From: Glandiceps talaboti | Lineage: Eukaryota; Hemichordata; Enteropneusta; Spengelidae | DNA length: 64,000 nt | Assembly: GCF_964340395.1 (NCBI RefSeq) | Contig: NC_135554.1 | Span: forward strand, 8,281,475 to 8,345,474 | Direction of reading: 5' to 3' | Part shown: positions 59,990 to 64,000 of the stretch, piece after piece | How positions within the stretch are numbered: the first letter of the stretch is position 1 | Layout: the number at the start of each line of letters is the position of its first letter | Program-made: the position numbers and the translations under genes | The notes under the pieces: model-generated | Seen by the model: only the letters and a program-made list of their open reading frames with translations | Told to the model about the DNA's origin: nothing | Database searches by the model: none

Positions 59990-61260
59990 AACCTTTGTTA
60001 AATATTTTCACCCTATGCTAATCTGAGATGATATTGTCTTTTTGAAGATGTGAAATGTTTGCCAAGCTAGTCGAAAATTGCTTTAACTCCCCTAACAATG
60101 ATACTACCATTAGATGTGTAGACCTTTACTATATTGATACCATTTAACTTTTTAAGAACCTATTTCAACCCTATGTTTTTTTATAAGTTATAAAGAATAG
60201 TTTCTGATACTTGATGGTGCTGGGATGGACATATCCCAGTCTCAACTCTTCCCCTCCCGCTTACTGTGAAGATGCTATCAACCTACATTTCAAAAATATT
60301 TCCACCCTATGTAGTTGCTTTTTACATGTCGGTGCTGTCTTGAAAAGCTTGGAAATTATTGTCTGAAAGTGTCTAAATAGTCTCAAAATTGACTTTTCAT
60401 AGTAAAACCCCTAGGGGAAGACCCCCGAGGACCCCCACAAGAGATGAACATATCTCAGTTTCAAGCTCTTCCCCCTACCTCTTACTGTACCAAACTACAT
60501 TTCAAAAATGTTTCAACCCTATAAATATGTAGTTGCTTTTTACATGTTATTGCTGTCTTGGAAATGATTGTCTGAATAGTCTCAAAATTGACTTTTCAGA
60601 GTAAAAAAACAAAGGGCTTCTACGGGCAGACCCCCTAGGTCCCCCACAACAGATGAACATATCCCAGTCTCAAGTTCCTCCCCCTACCTCTTACTGTCAA
60701 GGTGCTAAAAAACTTTATTCAAAAATATTTCAACCCTATGTTGGTGTTGTGTTGTGTTGTGTTGTGTTGTGTTGTGTTGTGTTGTGTTGTGTTGTAAAGC
60801 ATGGAAACGATTGTCTGTAAGTGTCTGAATAGTCTCAAAATTGACTTTTAAGAGTAAAAATCCTCCAGGACTTCTATGGGGAGAGCCCCTCCGACCCCCC
60901 ATGAGAGGTGTACATAATCCCTTCTCAAGCTTTACCCCTACCTTTCACTTTCACTGTCAATATGATATTAAACTCCTTTTGGAATATATTTACTCTGTGT
61001 AGTCAATACCTATATGAAAGTGCTATTCCGAGATATAATAAAGTATTTGCAAGACTGTCAAGCAGTCCACACTGAGTCACGATCAAAAATTAACTGTCAT
61101 GTGAATATGATATATGGTATATATATCATGCTTTAGAATTAAATGATGGGCGTTAGCCTGTTTTCGGTTTTACAGATAGGGGGGTCAGTGACTTTTTAAC
61201 GGCCCGATGGAAAATTCCACTAACCCCCCCCCCCCGGCTGAAGAAAATGACCGGTCCCTC
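59990..61260. repeat. Dispersed repeat in tandem units, reverse orientation of 11730-12960
   Basis: Units of about 190-240 bp with CTCAAAATTGACTTTTCA, CTTCCCCCTACCTCTTACTG and CAACCCTATG, the reverse complement of the array in the polycystin-like gene. A (GTGTT)n microsatellite (about 60743-60795) lies within. The outer end carries the poly-C/GACCGGTCCCT segment. Confidence 0.75.
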
Positions 61261-61603
61261 AATGAAAGGAGAAGAACTCTGACTTGCACAACAATGAAGA
61301 ATTGAACTTATACCAAGATTTTAAACAAGGGAAAGAACTATGTTTATTATATACAGCATTACAATTAGTCAAACCAATAGATAGACTTATCAAACAATTC
61401 TATAATTAATTAATGCAATTGAAAACAGAAAAGAGTTACACTGGAAGGTTTTTTTTATATATTAACTTTATTGGATAACAACACTCTAACGAACAAAAGC
61501 AGGCAAAACAATTGAACTTTGTCATATCTACTACAGAGAGGAAAATTACAATAGAACAAACAAAGGGTAAAGTATATTTAAATTCTCCCCATTTAGTGAT
61601 AGA

Positions 61604-61644
61604 CCTACACGTGTAGGGGCTATGATTTAGCCTACACGTGTAGG
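61604..61644. repeat. 27 bp tandem pair of CCTACACGTGTAGG palindromes
   Basis: A perfect 14 bp palindrome containing the E-box CACGTG occurs twice (61604-61617, 61631-61644) in a 27 bp duplication with GGGCTATGATTTAG between. Confidence 0.85.
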
Positions 61645-61821
61645 GGCTATGGTTTAGCCAGGTAAATAGGCATTGTGCCCTTTCTCACTGAAATAAAATG
61701 TTCTAATTTCTGTACTTGTTTAACCTCTACTTTTAACATGTTAAACATTTGGTCTTATAAACATACTTTTTTTTATAGATAATAACAATATTATTCATTA
61801 AATTGGACCAGGTTTTCTCAC

Positions 61822-62372
61822 CTAAAATAATTTGCTCGGATGAAGGGTTCCTCGGACAATAAAAAAATACCCAAGGAAAGTGTTTACTAGGTCAGTCCAG
61901 ATGGCTTTCATAAATTCACAGTCAACAAAAAGGTGGACCAAAGTCTCAGATGTTCTATGACAAGATGTACAAGAGTCTGTATTCACGATGACTTCATCTT
62001 GAAAAGCATTGAGTTTATATATAGAATGTGGTGGCTTACGTTCCATTGACATTCACAAAGCGTATCTACAAATAGAAAGTTTGAATGGTAAAGTATAAAT
62101 GAAGTCCCAATCAAGGTCCTCCCTAGTCTTGTTGCCAGACTCTTGACTATGGTCCCTTTGCTTTAAGGCGCACGAAATGATAAGTGAGGCGCTTTAGTCC
62201 CCCAATTCTTAATTTTACTATTTCTGGTGAAAATATCTGAAATATATACAATTCCAAAATCAACAATTTTACTATTTCTGGTGAAAATATCTGATATATA
62301 TACAATTCCAAAATCAATAATGTCTTTGAGAAAAATACTTTTACCTTGAATGCGAATATATTTGTTTTCCAA
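61822..62372 (-). pseudogene. LINE ORF2 C-terminal fragment with zf-RVT motif
   Basis: The - strand frame from 62372 has NKYIRIQGKSIF and GIVYISDIF; another frame from 62052 has CTSCHRTSETLVHLFVDCEF, the zinc-binding motif at the end of many LINE reverse transcriptases. The two parts are in different frames, so it is broken. A 54 bp in-frame tandem duplication (about 62213-62320) repeats DFGIVYISDIFTRNSKI. This is a decayed non-LTR retrotransposon. Confidence 0.75.
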
Positions 62373-63063
62373 ATAATTTCAAAAGGCGGTGGAGTATACT
62401 TTCATCATACCTAAAAGAACTCTGTACATTTAACATCTCGTGATCAAAAGGGGAAGCCTAATATTAAGTAAGTCCACAGAAAGATAACATTTAAAGATGA
62501 GTTGATTTGCCAACAGGTTTAAGTCAGTAATCTAAAATCAGTTTCCAGGGGTGAAAGTGTGCTGCGATACGATACAATATTATACTGATTTCTAGATCTA
62601 CAGCACTATATGTAATTGTTTACAAGCTATACAGATAGCATGAGTATATTAAAATAAACAGTCTTGATATAGTAGATCTTCAGGGGTTTTTTTTAGGTTC
62701 AAATACTTGCTGGAGTTCAGATAACAACTGATATCTAAAAGAATAGCAACTGTATATAGCTGAATGTCCGATCGATTGCCATGGGTTATTTAAGTCTGGT
62801 TCTTGGGACTCTGGGTGTAAGTTCGTAATGTTCGCAATGTAGAGTGTGTGAATTGGTCACACAAGTTGTTGCGAATAAAGGAGCTTGGCTATATATACTA
62901 GTATTCGGTTGTATCGAACAATTCTCGTTTTAACATTGTGTCAATCGGTCATACATCAGGATCAATTCTTCATTTTCTCCTGAATCACCAAGATGACAGA
63001 ACTGTTTTACATTGTACAAACGGCCTTTAGTCTCTCAACTTGGGAAAATGCGTTCTTCCTCGT
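62373..63063. other. No gene recognised
   Basis: AT-rich sequence, no coding family or structured repeat seen. A 28-codon ATG frame at 62992-63078 on the + strand has no support. Confidence 0.6.
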
Positions 63064-63684
63064 CTATATACGTCGCTGAAATTTTGCAACGAACTTGATG
63101 AATCTTTTCATTTTATCAGCTTCATTCAAGATTAACTTGGTACATATATCAACCATATCTTCATAACTCGAATCCGCAATCTTCCCTTTGCTACAGTTTT
63201 CCACAAGTGTTATGACACTCTCAATATCACCGCGACCAGTACAACTCCATGCATATAGATTGTGTTCTTCATAAAAATTGAGTAGTTGTTCAATGGTACG
63301 GCAAGACTTTAATTCTTCAAATGTGTCTTCATCGTTTGGCAAATATTTTGCTGCACTGGCTGTGTCCAGCTTTTGAGCATATTTGCCTAGTTCCATAGTT
63401 ACACCTTGGCTCTTGAATGTTTCCAGGATAGCTTTCTCGTGCTTCTTTGGTAATAAGGCATCAAAATCACAGACAGCAGCCTTGGGAACTGATAGGTCAT
63501 CACAAAATTTGGCATACAGGAAATTATTCTTGCCGTTGACAGGAAGAATTGTGGCTTTGTTTAAGACGTCATACGCATCATTCAGAAGTTGTGATCCATT
63601 TTCTTCATTGCATACATTCTCAAGCGTGGTTGCCATTACATTCATAAATTTGACATCATCTGGGCCTTCCACCCATAACACCAT
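63064..63684 (-). CDS. TOPRIM-domain protein, OLD-nuclease-like
   Basis: 206 aa, uninterrupted, starting at an ATG with no splice acceptor visible just upstream. The start MVLWVEGPDDVKFM is a TOPRIM glutamate motif (E6), PVNGKNNF follows, and VCDFDALL gives the DxD pair (D73, D75). These are the acidic metal-binding residues of TOPRIM nucleases, spaced as in the C-terminal domain of OLD-family (overcoming lysogenization defect) proteins. The rest (~90-206) is helical and unrecognised. OLD proteins normally have an N-terminal ABC-type ATPase; none is seen in the 316 bp up to the window edge. It may be the last exon of a longer gene, a stand-alone nuclease or a fragment. Confidence 0.7.
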   Translation of the reverse strand: MVLWVEGPDDVKFMNVMATTLENVCNEENGSQLLNDAYDVLNKATILPVNGKNNFLYAKFCDDLSVPKAAVCDFDALLPKKHEKAILETFKSQGVTMELGKYAQKLDTASAAKYLPNDEDTFEELKSCRTIEQLLNFYEEHNLYAWSCTGRGDIESVITLVENCSKGKIADSSYEDMVDICTKLILNEADKMKRFIKFVAKFQRRI

Positions 63685-64000
63685 TGAGAAATGTTAAATG
63701 GTCTTATTATTATATTTGAATAAAAAATGTAGTATTCTAAAAGAACGGTTCTGGTCGAAATAGTCTCAGGCGGAATTTGCTGGGATACACCAGACTTCTT
63801 GTTCGAGACAAAACTAGCAATAAAGTCATTGTATGCATTGAGAAAAATGGCGACGTGTAAATAAGGAACAAAGGGGGTTGTTTAAGAATGCGCTGAATCA
63901 TTCGTCAGAATAACATTCCCTTGAATGAAAGTGCAAAAGTTTGCTACACTGAGTACGGACAATCCATAGGCTAAACAAAAGAAAAACAACAAAAACCCTT
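63685..64000. other. Upstream of the TOPRIM ORF; nothing recognised
   Basis: No exon with an OLD-type P-loop (Walker A) was seen on the - strand before the window ends. A promoter or a long intron could be here. Confidence 0.5.

Noticed and set aside
62992-63078. 28-codon ORF on the + strand
   Set aside because: Too short, no family, and it overlaps the 3' end of the TOPRIM ORF.

Overview
The window is animal nuclear DNA, AT-rich, with spliced genes, long introns and many microsatellites and dispersed repeats. The genes (a polycystin-1-like channel, two betaine-homocysteine methyltransferases, a Ty3/Gypsy element with an envelope gene, LINE remnants) suggest a marine invertebrate such as a lophotrochozoan or invertebrate deuterostome. 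The sequence alone does not fix the phylum.

Layout. (1) 538-14393, + strand: the last seven coding exons of a polycystin-1-like gene. The frame closes perfectly across all seven and gives 860 residues; the 5' part lies outside the window. Its introns hold microsatellites, a GC-rich hairpin element and a 1.26 kb element built from ~145 bp units. (2) 14394-19447: intergenic, only repeat remnants. (3) 19448-33622, + strand: BHMT copy 1, eight exons, 405 aa, with 5.6 kb of transposon-rich first intron. (4) 34911-35629: a (AGTAT)n array. (5) 35751-52340: a large imperfect inverted duplication carrying LINE fragments and a ~105 bp minisatellite. A young 12,444 bp LTR retroelement (37606-50049) is inserted in its middle. 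(6) 53511-59628, + strand: BHMT copy 2, eight exons, also 405 aa, with its own TATA box and a different first exon. (7) 59990-62372: a dispersed repeat in tandem units, then a broken LINE on the - strand. (8) 63064-63684, - strand: a TOPRIM-domain ORF resembling the nuclease end of OLD-family proteins.

The most interesting unit is the LTR element. It has two 714 bp LTRs with no difference seen by eye, a 4 bp target duplication, gag with two zinc knuckles, and a classic -1 frameshift site (A AAA AAC plus a downstream stem-loop) into pol. Pol carries protease, RT, RNase H, integrase with GPY/F, and a chromodomain. It is followed by an unrecognised 361-aa ORF and an 850-aa envelope-like glycoprotein with a furin-type site. 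Chromodomain, envelope and an extra ORF together in an apparently intact element is an unusual combination.

The two BHMT genes are a tandem duplication that kept exon structure and phases 2-8 exactly but differ in promoter and first exon, in intron insertions, and in one conserved residue each. All exon borders were inferred by eye from splice signals, phase continuity and family similarity.
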